Origin: Marinilabiliaceae bacterium ANBcel2
GTDB lineage: Bacteria; Bacteroidota; Bacteroidia; Bacteroidales; Marinilabiliaceae
Direction of reading: 5' to 3'
Assembly: GCA_029688995.1 (NCBI GenBank)
Contig: JARULA010000001.1
Location: 620,001-684,000 of the forward strand
DNA: 64,000 nt
Shown: positions 48,963-56,839 of the stretch, in pieces
Layout of the letters: each line of letters starts with the position of its first letter
Numbering within the stretch: the first letter of the stretch is position 1
Program-made: the position numbers and the translations under genes
The notes under the pieces: generated by a model
Told to the model about the DNA's origin: nothing
Seen by the model: the letters and a program-made list of their open reading frames with translations, nothing else
Database searches by the model: none

Positions 48963-49409
48963 TCAAGTAAGCTTTACTTTCACAGCATTTATACCTTTCA
49001 ATCCCATTTCAGTTTCAAAAGTTACCTTACTCCCTTTTTCAATATCATCAAGCAACCCGTTAACATGCACAAAGACACTCTCCTGTGTCTCGCTATCCTT
49101 AATAAAGCCGTACCCTTTAGCATCATTAAAAAATGTGACCACTCCCTTTCTAACAGGATCATACTCAACCTCCTCCTGTTTAGATACACTCACCTCAATA
49201 TCCTCAGCATTAACTTCAGTTTTTCGATCGGGATCGGGTGGTGTTGAAGTAATTTTGCCATTCTCATCTACGTAGGCTATCATATCATCCAAGCTCTTCT
49301 TTTCAGATTTAGACCTGCGCACTTCCTTTTTATGCTCTTTATCCTGCTTCTTTTTCCTTTTCTTTTTTTCCAGCTCTTTCTTATTAAAACTGATTTGTGA
49401 TTTTGCCAT
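48963..49409 (-). CDS. Cold-shock-domain protein with basic N-terminal extension
   Basis: The 148-residue protein joins a very Lys-rich N-terminal tail (about residues 1-40, KKELEKKKRKKKQDKEHKKE) and an acidic linker to a C-terminal cold-shock domain (about 86-148): GVVTFFNDAKGYGFIKD with RNP1 (KGYGFI) and SVFVHVNGL with RNP2. Cold-shock domains bind single-stranded RNA or DNA and melt RNA structure. Plain CspA proteins are ~66-70 residues, so the tail roughly doubles the size; tailed forms are common in Bacteroidota. It is followed by a terminator and preceded by a well-formed promoter within the gap after aroA. Confidence 0.9.
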   Translation of the reverse strand: MAKSQISFNKKELEKKKRKKKQDKEHKKEVRRSKSEKKSLDDMIAYVDENGKITSTPPDPDRKTEVNAEDIEVSVSKQEEVEYDPVRKGVVTFFNDAKGYGFIKDSETQESVFVHVNGLLDDIEKGSKVTFETEMGLKGINAVKVKLT

Positions 49410-49442
49410 ATAGGTTTATAACTATTTAAAATTAATCGGGCT

Positions 49443-49472
49443 CAAAGATAAGATAAATGTTCCAACTAACAA
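49443..49472 (-). promoter_or_regulatory. Promoter of the cold-shock-domain gene
   Basis: Minus strand TTG (49472-49470), a 19-bp spacer, then TATCTTTG (49450-49443): a full consensus match with a leader of about 30 nt, in the short gap after aroA. Confidence 0.5.
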
Positions 49473-49476
49473 TTAT

Positions 49477-50712
49477 TTATTTTATGGTATCAATTGTAAA
49501 TCCGATTTTTAACAGATCATCCCAATATTGTCTATATGACTTATTAACAACAGAAGGATCTTCTAATTTAAGTTTTTTTGTAATTAAAGAAGCCATGCCA
49601 AAAGACATTGCCATACGATGATCTTTATAGGTTGAAACAGTAATATCCTCTATTGGTTCACACCTCTCACCCTCCCAATAAAGATTGTCAACACCATTGC
49701 TTTTTACAATAAAACCAAATTTTTGAAGCTCAGTAATAAGAGCCTCAATTCTATTAGTCTCCTTAATTGTTAAAGTGTGTAACCCCTTAAAATTAAAAGG
49801 AATGCCCAAAAAAGCAGCAGTTACCGCAACAGTCTGTGCAAGATCGGGCTCATTTATAAAATTATAACTAAATTTTTTTACCCTGTTACCACTATTCACA
49901 ATTTTAAGTCCTCTTTTAGAAAATTCTGTAGTAACACCAAAAGAGTTATAAATCTCTCTCACCACACTATCTCCCTGCCAACTATGCCTTTTAAGTCCTT
50001 TTAACACCACAGAATCACCGGGAGTTGCAAAACTTACAGCCTGATACCAGTATGAAGCTGCGCTCCAGTCCCCCTCAACCTTACTGCTCACAGGTATATA
50101 CCCTCCTGCGGGAACAAAAATAGATCCCCCTTTCCAGCTACATTTTATACCAAACTGCTCCATAAGTTTAAGTGTTAAATCAATATAAGGACGAGAAGTT
50201 ATCTCTCCCTTTAGATGAAGAGTAAGGCCATCTTCCATATAGGGTGCTATCATTAAAAGAGCTGAAATGTACTGACTGCTTACATCGCCTTTCATTTCAA
50301 TCTCTCCTCCTTTTAAAGCACTTCCAAATATTTTTAAAGGAGGATAACCCTCTTTTTCAACATACTCAATTTTTGCACCCAAACTATTTAATGCATCAAT
50401 GAGCACATTTACAGGCCTCTGTTTCATCCTTTCACTCCCGGTAATATACCATTCACCAACTATTTTTGAAAGGTATGCCGTCAAAAATCGCATAGTAGTA
50501 CCGCCTGCACCAACATCAAAACTATTACTGTTTGAAGTTAACACATCAATTAAAGCTTTGGTATCATCACTATCCGAAAGATTCTTTACCGGATAGGGAC
50601 TATAACTTAAAGCATTTAAAATTAAGAGCCTGTTACTAATACTTTTAGAAGATGGCAGGTCTATCTCAGCAAATTTAAATCTATCGGGTGCTTGTATCTC
50701 AAATTTATCCAT
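49477..50712 (-). CDS. aroA: 3-phosphoshikimate 1-carboxyvinyltransferase (EPSP synthase)
   Basis: The 411-residue enzyme transfers enolpyruvyl from PEP to shikimate-3-phosphate, step six of chorismate synthesis. Visible motifs: LPSSKSISNRLLILNAL near residue 20 (substrate Lys and Ser), FDVGAGGTTMRFLTAYL near 80, GDVSSQYISALLM near 145, FINEPDLAQTVAVTAAFLG near 285, and DHRMAMSFGMAS near 370. It is slightly shorter than E. coli AroA (427). The ATG at 50712 was chosen because it sits immediately after the aroB stop; an upstream start at 50742 would overlap aroB. It is cotranscribed with aroB. Confidence 0.95.
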   Translation of the reverse strand: MDKFEIQAPDRFKFAEIDLPSSKSISNRLLILNALSYSPYPVKNLSDSDDTKALIDVLTSNSNSFDVGAGGTTMRFLTAYLSKIVGEWYITGSERMKQRPVNVLIDALNSLGAKIEYVEKEGYPPLKIFGSALKGGEIEMKGDVSSQYISALLMIAPYMEDGLTLHLKGEITSRPYIDLTLKLMEQFGIKCSWKGGSIFVPAGGYIPVSSKVEGDWSAASYWYQAVSFATPGDSVVLKGLKRHSWQGDSVVREIYNSFGVTTEFSKRGLKIVNSGNRVKKFSYNFINEPDLAQTVAVTAAFLGIPFNFKGLHTLTIKETNRIEALITELQKFGFIVKSNGVDNLYWEGERCEPIEDITVSTYKDHRMAMSFGMASLITKKLKLEDPSVVNKSYRQYWDDLLKIGFTIDTIK

Positions 50713-50713
50713 C

Positions 50714-51787
50714 TTAAACACTATTTTTTTGATATAAATCAAGAGCCTCTACAATCTCTTCACGGCTACAATTAACATCTGTAACAATTTTGCCCGGCAA
50801 TTTGAGAAGAGTGAAATTAATCCTGCCAGAACGATTTTTTTTATCATGAAGTACTGCTTCATATATATATTCATAATCTATAGAGTTTAACTTATAAACT
50901 CCATATATCCGTTTTATCTCTTTAGTAAGCTCTTCGGCCATCTTAAGAGGATAGCCAAGCTTTAAATGAGCTAAAAAGAGCTCCACAGCCATTCCGTAAG
51001 CAACTGCGTACCCATGCAACACAGGCTCCCCTTTTTTAAGAGAAAGACTTTCAAAAGCATGACCTACTGTATGCCCCAAATTTAGAGCTTTTCTAATACC
51101 CTGCTCCCTTGGATCGGCAGTTACATAGTAATCTTTTATTTTTACCGACTCGCCAACAAGAGAAGAGAGCTGCTTTAAACAAGGATTGAAGATATCAAAA
51201 GAGAGAGTTTTTTCAACCATCTCTTCACCTTTAAGAAGAGCATGCTTAATCATTTCGGCATATCCCGAACAGAGATTATCACTGTCAAGTGTCTTTAAAA
51301 AAGAGGTGTCAATTAAAACCGCTTTTGCCTGCTGAAAAGTGCCTATCTCATTTTTATATCCGGCAAAATTTATCCCTGTTTTACCTCCTACCGAAGCATC
51401 AACCTGTGCCAACAAAGTGGTGGGAATATTAACAAAGGATACTCCTCTTTTAAAAGTAGCTGCAGCAAATCCCCCCAAATCACAAAGCATTCCTCCTCCT
51501 AAATTAATAACCAAAGAGTGTCGTGAGGCTCCTTTATCCACAAACTGCTGCCACACCTTTTGAACTGTCTCAATACTTTTGGCTCCATCTCCGTCATCTA
51601 TAACAATTAATCTCTGCTCACTAACTCCCTCTATCTTCTCTATGGCACCAAAACAGTATCTGCAACTGTTTTTATCGGTTAAAACAAATATTTTCTCATC
51701 ACGGTAAGGTTCACAAAATGAAGAGAGGTCAGCCACTATATCTGTAACTGTATAAACAGTTGTCTCGTTTGTATTTAATGATATCAT
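50714..51787 (-). CDS. aroB: 3-dehydroquinate synthase
   Basis: The 357-residue enzyme cyclises DAHP to 3-dehydroquinate with NAD+ and a divalent metal, step two of the shikimate pathway. Motifs: VINLGGGMLCDLGGFAAATFKRGVSFVNIPTTLLAQVDASVGGKTGINF (about residues 92-140), GYAEMIKHALLKG with the metal Glu near 180, and KALNLGHTVGHAFE with the metal His near 240. It heads an aroB-aroA unit; the aroA ATG is one base past its stop. A TAATTTTG box lies 17-24 nt upstream of the ATG. Confidence 0.95.
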   Translation of the reverse strand: MISLNTNETTVYTVTDIVADLSSFCEPYRDEKIFVLTDKNSCRYCFGAIEKIEGVSEQRLIVIDDGDGAKSIETVQKVWQQFVDKGASRHSLVINLGGGMLCDLGGFAAATFKRGVSFVNIPTTLLAQVDASVGGKTGINFAGYKNEIGTFQQAKAVLIDTSFLKTLDSDNLCSGYAEMIKHALLKGEEMVEKTLSFDIFNPCLKQLSSLVGESVKIKDYYVTADPREQGIRKALNLGHTVGHAFESLSLKKGEPVLHGYAVAYGMAVELFLAHLKLGYPLKMAEELTKEIKRIYGVYKLNSIDYEYIYEAVLHDKKNRSGRINFTLLKLPGKIVTDVNCSREEIVEALDLYQKNSV

Positions 51788-51803
51788 AGCACTATTTTAA
51801 AAA

Positions 51804-51811
51804 CAAAATTA
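51804..51811 (-). promoter_or_regulatory. Candidate -7 box for aroB-aroA
   Basis: Minus strand TAATTTTG, exact TAnnTTTG match; the predicted leader is only 10-12 nt. No matching -33 TTG at normal spacing. Confidence 0.35.
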
Positions 51812-51976
51812 ACTCTTTTAAAGCAATAATTGCGCTTGCTAATTAAGAGATATTTTCGTTTTTTTGAACAAAACTAAAAATATATCTTAGATGTAAGATG
51901 AAATAAGCCATGAGAATCGCCAACTTAACGAAGTAAAAATGCCAAACGCATAAAAATCGAAGATCAAGTAACAAGA

Positions 51977-52217
51977 AACTATCAAGGCGAGTTCCATGTG
52001 GTAAATTAAAAACAAATTATATACACATGAAACGAGCCATATAAGAACTCCTAAACAAAAAGGAGAATAACTATCAAAGCGAGTTCCATGTGGTAAATTA
52101 AAAACAAATTATATATACACATGAAACGAGCCATATAAGAACTCCTAAACAAAAAGGAGAATAACTATCAAAGCGAGTTCCATGTGGTAAATTAAAAACA
52201 AATTATATACACATGAA
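51977..52217 (+). repeat. Tandem 92/94-bp repeat (two full copies plus one partial) ending at a start codon
   Basis: Copies start at 51977 (92 bp), 52069 (94 bp) and 52163 (partial, to about 52217). Full copies differ by a TA insertion and about one substitution. Each contains CATGTG...CACATG arms around an A/T-rich loop, an ATG (52027, 52121, 52213), and, in full copies, a CTCCT/AGGAG mini-hairpin. In copies one and two the ATG opens a five-codon frame MKRAI (52027-52044 and 52121-52138). In copy three the same ATG is the start of the following membrane protein. So the 5' region of that gene appears to have been duplicated. Confidence 0.9.
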
Positions 52218-52680
52218 TAATAAAGTATCTGCAAGTAAAAAAATAAGGACATTTGCAATAGCATGGTTATCATCTTTAGCTCTGTTTGTTATCTCATTAA
52301 TTGTAAATCTTGATATTCAATCAATAACCTACTATATGCTGGCGCTACTAATTATTTTTATTGCCGTAGCTTTTGCAAAAGGGGGATTTTACTATATAGA
52401 AACAGAAAGTAACAAAGAGTCATTCAAAATTAAACATTTCAACCTTTTCCCTTTAACACGACAATATAGTGCCATAGAGATAAGATGGAGCAGATTTTAC
52501 AACTATGAAGTTGTAACAAAATATAGGGGGAAAGCCCATTTTTTAATACTTTATGAGCAGACAGGGCGCGGACTGGCAAAATATCCGGCCATAGGATTAA
52601 CAGCTCTAAATAAGAGTGAATTAATGAGTTTAACTGAAATGCTTGAAAAGAGAACAAAAAGTAAACAGCACAAAAAGTAA
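52213..52680 (+). CDS. Hypothetical two-helix membrane protein preceded by tandem repeats
   Basis: The 155-residue protein has a short basic N-terminus (MNNKVSASKKIR), two predicted membrane helices (about residues 12-30 and 37-55) and a C-terminal cytoplasmic domain of about 95 residues with alternating hydrophobic strands (FYYIETESNKESFKIKHF, RGKAHFLILYEQ). The domain shape recalls bacterial PH-like domains of small membrane proteins, but I see no diagnostic motif. The start codon lies in the third copy of a 92/94-bp tandem repeat. dprA follows 79 bp later. Function unknown. Confidence 0.75.
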   Translation: MNNKVSASKKIRTFAIAWLSSLALFVISLIVNLDIQSITYYMLALLIIFIAVAFAKGGFYYIETESNKESFKIKHFNLFPLTRQYSAIEIRWSRFYNYEVVTKYRGKAHFLILYEQTGRGLAKYPAIGLTALNKSELMSLTEMLEKRTKSKQHKK

Positions 52681-52759
52681 AACAGATCCCAATTAAAACC
52701 TTTAATCAATTTCATATTTTAGTTTTAAACCCAAACCTTAACCTTTAAACTTAACATCC

Positions 52760-53878
52760 TTGAACCCAAATTTAAAATACCGCATTGCCTTTAGCCGTAT
52801 TACAGCGAACAATCCCCGTATAGCAAAAATACTGTTTGAAAGATCTCCCAACCTAAAAGAGTTCTTTAACAAAGAGATAAACTTTTCAACAATTCCGGGG
52901 CTAACCGAAAGGGGAATTAAAAGATTAAAAAAGATCAACTATGAAAAATTTTTAGCTCTGGCAGAAAAAGAGATTGAATTTATTAAAGCACACAACATCT
53001 CTCCTCTCTTTATAACAGATAAAGAGTATCCTCACAGATTGTCAATGTGCGAAGATGCTCCTCTTTTACTCTATCTTTTAGGAAAAAACAGATTAAATAG
53101 TACTAAAATTATAAGTATTGTAGGAACCAGAAAACCTACCACATCAGGAAGAGATTTTTGCGAAAAATTAGTTGCGGAGATAGCTAAACGGCATAAAGAT
53201 GCAGTAGTGGTAAGCGGATTGGCATATGGGGTGGATATAGGAGCACACAGAGCTGCTATTAAAAACGGTGTTGCAACCTACGGTATAATGGCTCACGGAT
53301 TAGATCGAATATACCCGTCAGCTCACACAAACACAGCCAAAGAGATGCTGGGTATGGGCGGATTGTTAACTGAATTTATGAGTGGAACCAACTCTGATAA
53401 ACAAAATTTTGTCAAAAGAAACAGGATTATAGCAGGGTTAGCTGATGTGACAATTGTAGTGGAGTCGGCAGAAAAAGGGGGAGCCCTTATAACTGCAGGA
53501 ATAGCTCAAAGCTATAACAGAGATGTTATGGCCATGCCGGGCAGAGTAAATGACAAATATTCCAGAGGTTGTAACCACCTTATAAAATCAAATATAGCAG
53601 CAATGATTGAGTCGGTCGAAGATATAGAGTATATAACAGGATGGGAACCCGACGATTGTCAAAAAGAGCATCAAAGATCTCTCTTTGATACTTTTGAGTC
53701 GAAAGAGGAGGAGCTGATTTCTACTCTTCTCAAAAAGAGTGAAGATCGAGAAATGAATATCAATACTATTGCGCGAAGTTGCAATATGCCTGTTAATAAG
53801 GTGTCGGCAACACTCTTAAATATGGAGCTTAAAGGAGCTGTAAAAGCAGGCACAGGAGGTTTTTTTCGTCTGCTTTAA
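52760..53878 (+). CDS. dprA: DNA-processing protein DprA (Smf)
   Basis: The 372-residue protein is the RecA loader that protects incoming single-stranded DNA in natural transformation. A SAM/HhH-like N-terminal region (about 35-65, TIPGLTERGIKRLKKINYEKF) precedes the Rossmann-like DprA core: ISPLFITDKEYPHRL near 78, IISIVGTRKPTTSGRDFC near 118, VVSGLAYGVDIGAHRAAI near 147, GLLTEFMSG, NFVKRNRIIAGLADVTIVVESAEKGGALITAGIA near 215, and GCNHLIKSNIAAMI. A C-terminal winged-helix domain (about 310-372) completes it. The start codon is TTG; no suitable ATG precedes the conserved core. It is convergent with the FAD/Fe-S gene, 5 nt apart. Confidence 0.95.
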   Translation: MNPNLKYRIAFSRITANNPRIAKILFERSPNLKEFFNKEINFSTIPGLTERGIKRLKKINYEKFLALAEKEIEFIKAHNISPLFITDKEYPHRLSMCEDAPLLLYLLGKNRLNSTKIISIVGTRKPTTSGRDFCEKLVAEIAKRHKDAVVVSGLAYGVDIGAHRAAIKNGVATYGIMAHGLDRIYPSAHTNTAKEMLGMGGLLTEFMSGTNSDKQNFVKRNRIIAGLADVTIVVESAEKGGALITAGIAQSYNRDVMAMPGRVNDKYSRGCNHLIKSNIAAMIESVEDIEYITGWEPDDCQKEHQRSLFDTFESKEEELISTLLKKSEDREMNINTIARSCNMPVNKVSATLLNMELKGAVKAGTGGFFRLL

Positions 53879-53883
53879 CTACA

Positions 53884-56829
53884 CTAAATCAAAGCATCAA
53901 AAAGCAGTTCGGCAGGATGAAGAGCCTTAACTCCTGTGCCGTCTGCAATTTGATGGCGGCATGAATGACCCGTTGCTACCATAACATTACCTTCACGTAT
54001 AGATCTTATCTTTGGGAAAAGATCATTTTCGCCAATCTGCATTGAAAGATTATAATTACGAGCTTTATATCCAAACCCACCACCCATTCCGCAACATCCT
54101 GCCTTTATCTCAACAGCCCTGTAGTTTTCAGGAAAAGAGAGTAGTTTTGTAACTATTGAACTATCACACAATGATTTTTGATGACAGTGAATATGAAGAT
54201 AAATCTCTTTAGCTTCACGAGTAAAAGACTCTTTTTTTATTTGCCCCAACTCTATCTCCCTGTATAAAAACTCCTCAATTGTATAGGTGGCCGAAGCTAC
54301 ATTTAAAGCACTGCTATATAACTCTCTCTTAACAAGATCGGGATACTCATCTCTCAAGGTTAAAACAGCTGCAGGCTCACAACCTACCAAAGAGACACCC
54401 TCTCCTACCAAATCAGCTAAACGTTCAACATTCCTGCTTGCTATTAGCGCAGCTTTACTTAAAAAACCGGAAGTTATAAGAGCCCTTCCACTATCTCTAA
54501 CCGGCGCCAAAGCAACCTCATAACCAAGCTTTTGCAACAATAACACCGATTTTATCCCAATGTGACTATCATAGTAGTTAATAAACTCATCACCAAAAAA
54601 GAGTACCTTCCCCAAAAAGCCATTTTGCCTATTAAAACATTTCACCCTGTTGGTTTTAAACCATTTATCAAAATTAATTCTACTATATAATGGAAGAGTA
54701 CGAGAAGAAGAGACTCCAGCAAATTGCTGCAGTAATAGCTTAAACCACCCCTTTTCTAAAAAGTAGTTTCCCACTCTCCCACTACGCGAAAAAAGAGAGT
54801 TAACCTTAGTAGTATTTGCCATCAATCTGGTTTCAAAAGAGGGAGCCTTTTTTGAATAAAAATAGTGCATAAACTCAGATTTAAGTCTGGCCATATCAAC
54901 ACCCGATGGACACTCCCGCCGACATGCCTTACAACTTAAACAGAGATCCAGAACCTCAACAACCTCATCCATTGAAAGCCTGGAATAATCATCCCCTCCT
55001 TCAAAAAAAGCTCTTAGCACATTAGCCCTGCCTCTCACCGAATCCCGTTCATCTCTAGTGCCACTGTAACTTGGACACATAACCAGTCCATCCTTTACAT
55101 CCCTTACACAATCACCTGATCCACTACAACGGTTAACTGCCCCTGCAAAAGAGAGTTCTTTAGACCAGTTAAACCTGGTGCCATCAATAAGATTTTGATG
55201 ACTCTTTAATTTATATCTAAACTCTTTATCCATAGGAGATGCATCAACAACTTTCCCCGGATTAAAAAGGGAGTATGGATCAAAAGCCTCTTTTACCCTT
55301 TTCATTAGCTGATAACATAAATCTCCAACAACAATAGGTAAAAACTCCCCTCTTAGTCGTCCATCTCCATGTTCTCCACTCAACGATCCGCTATACCCTT
55401 TCACAATTTTTGCAGCAGACTCCCCAATTTTTCGAAACAACACTATCTCTTCACTGCAAGTTAAATCTATAACCGGACGAATATGAAGCTCCCCTACACC
55501 GGCATGAGCATGATAAACACACCTTTTTCCATAACCTTTTAACATCTCATCAATATCCCTTATATAATCAGGCAAATCTTCAACTCTTACAGCACTATCC
55601 TCTATAAGAGATACCGGTCGGGCATCCCCCCTCATATTTGACAATACCCCCAATCCGGCTCTTCTCAACTCCCATACTCTGTTAATATCATTACCTGCAA
55701 CCACAGGGAAAAAGTAACCCAAACCAACACTTTTTAATTTTTCAATAATAAGAGCAATCTCACTATCTACACAATCAAAACTACCACCCGATTTTTGCAC
55801 AATAAGCAGTGCAGCAGGATCTCCCTCAATAAAAAAACGATTTTCTCTCTGTAAAGGATTTTTTTGTGCAAGAGTTAGAATAGAGCGATCCATTAACTCC
55901 ACACTGTCGGGATCAAAATTTTTAACTACTATAGAATTAGCCTCTAAAGCTTCATTTAATGAGTTAAAATGGATTACTAACAGTTTATTCTCAAAAGCAG
56001 GTAGAGGTAGAAGAGATAGTTTAACCGAAGTGATAAAAAGAAGGGTGCCCTCTGATCCGGCAATAATTTTGGATAAATTAAATAAGTCCCCATCTTTTAA
56101 AAAAGGAGATGTCTCTATTAACTGATCTAAAGCATACCCACTATTACGCCTTGAAATATCCATATGGGGAAACTCTTTTTTAATCTCCTCTCTAATCTCA
56201 CTATTGCAATATAGCTCCTTAATTAATCTGTATATCTCACCTTCCTGACCACTTTTACGACATTTTTTATCAAACTCCCACTTTTGTAAAGGCTTAATTA
56301 AAATCTCCTCTCCATTAGCAAGAAAAGCCTCTATCTCTATCACATAATCACGTGTTGTACCATATCGTAAAGAGCGTAATCCCGCAGAATTATTTGCAAC
56401 CATCCCGCCAATAGTACAGCGGTTAGAGGTACTTGTTTCGGGCGCAAAAAAGAGATTGTAATAAGAGAGTTCACTATTAAGTTTATCCAAAACTATACCC
56501 GGCTCAACTCTAACCCATCTCTCTTCACTGTTTATCTCCAAAAGAGCATCCATATATCTGGAGAGATCAACAACAATACCTTTGCCTATAGCCTGACCGG
56601 CTAAAGAGGTACCCGCCCCTCTTGGAGTAATAGAGAGGTTAAAATTTAAAGCAAACTCTATAATGTGCCTGACATCAGTTTTGTCGCGGGGATAAGCAAC
56701 AGCCAGAGGCACCTCTTTATAGACAGATGCATCTGTTGAGTAAAGAGAACGTGTTATTAAATCTACCTTAACATCTCCTTTTAAAAGTTCATTAAGATCG
56801 TTAAAAGGTATTTTACTCTCATCATCCAT
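53884..56829 (-). CDS. FAD-linked oxidase / Fe-S oxidoreductase (YdiJ/Dld-like)
   Basis: The 981-residue fusion has an FAD-binding type 4 domain (about 35-215, PRGAGTSLAGQAIGKGIVVDLSRYM and NNSAGLRSLRYGTTRDYV), an FAD-oxidase C-terminal domain (about 230-530, GSEGTLLFITSVKL, HAHAGVGELHIRPV, GEHGDGRLRGEFLP, FNPGKV), a ferredoxin-like region with CSGSGDC near 567 and CLSCKACRRECP near 628, and a C-terminal CCG region (HCHQKSLC, GCCGMGGGFG near 911). This is the layout of E. coli YdiJ, a D-2-hydroxyacid dehydrogenase; D-lactate or D-2-hydroxyglutarate is the likely substrate, not proven. The ATG at 56829 follows the T9SS cargo stop by 10 nt; an in-frame upstream start would overlap that gene. 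Confidence 0.88.
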   Translation of the reverse strand: MDDESKIPFNDLNELLKGDVKVDLITRSLYSTDASVYKEVPLAVAYPRDKTDVRHIIEFALNFNLSITPRGAGTSLAGQAIGKGIVVDLSRYMDALLEINSEERWVRVEPGIVLDKLNSELSYYNLFFAPETSTSNRCTIGGMVANNSAGLRSLRYGTTRDYVIEIEAFLANGEEILIKPLQKWEFDKKCRKSGQEGEIYRLIKELYCNSEIREEIKKEFPHMDISRRNSGYALDQLIETSPFLKDGDLFNLSKIIAGSEGTLLFITSVKLSLLPLPAFENKLLVIHFNSLNEALEANSIVVKNFDPDSVELMDRSILTLAQKNPLQRENRFFIEGDPAALLIVQKSGGSFDCVDSEIALIIEKLKSVGLGYFFPVVAGNDINRVWELRRAGLGVLSNMRGDARPVSLIEDSAVRVEDLPDYIRDIDEMLKGYGKRCVYHAHAGVGELHIRPVIDLTCSEEIVLFRKIGESAAKIVKGYSGSLSGEHGDGRLRGEFLPIVVGDLCYQLMKRVKEAFDPYSLFNPGKVVDASPMDKEFRYKLKSHQNLIDGTRFNWSKELSFAGAVNRCSGSGDCVRDVKDGLVMCPSYSGTRDERDSVRGRANVLRAFFEGGDDYSRLSMDEVVEVLDLCLSCKACRRECPSGVDMARLKSEFMHYFYSKKAPSFETRLMANTTKVNSLFSRSGRVGNYFLEKGWFKLLLQQFAGVSSSRTLPLYSRINFDKWFKTNRVKCFNRQNGFLGKVLFFGDEFINYYDSHIGIKSVLLLQKLGYEVALAPVRDSGRALITSGFLSKAALIASRNVERLADLVGEGVSLVGCEPAAVLTLRDEYPDLVKRELYSSALNVASATYTIEEFLYREIELGQIKKESFTREAKEIYLHIHCHQKSLCDSSIVTKLLSFPENYRAVEIKAGCCGMGGGFGYKARNYNLSMQIGENDLFPKIRSIREGNVMVATGHSCRHQIADGTGVKALHPAELLFDALI

Positions 56830-56839
56830 TAAATTTGAT

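Noticed and set aside
51977-52217. CRISPR array
   Set aside because: The copies are directly adjacent 92/94-bp units with no unique spacers, only two and a half copies, and no cas genes nearby.
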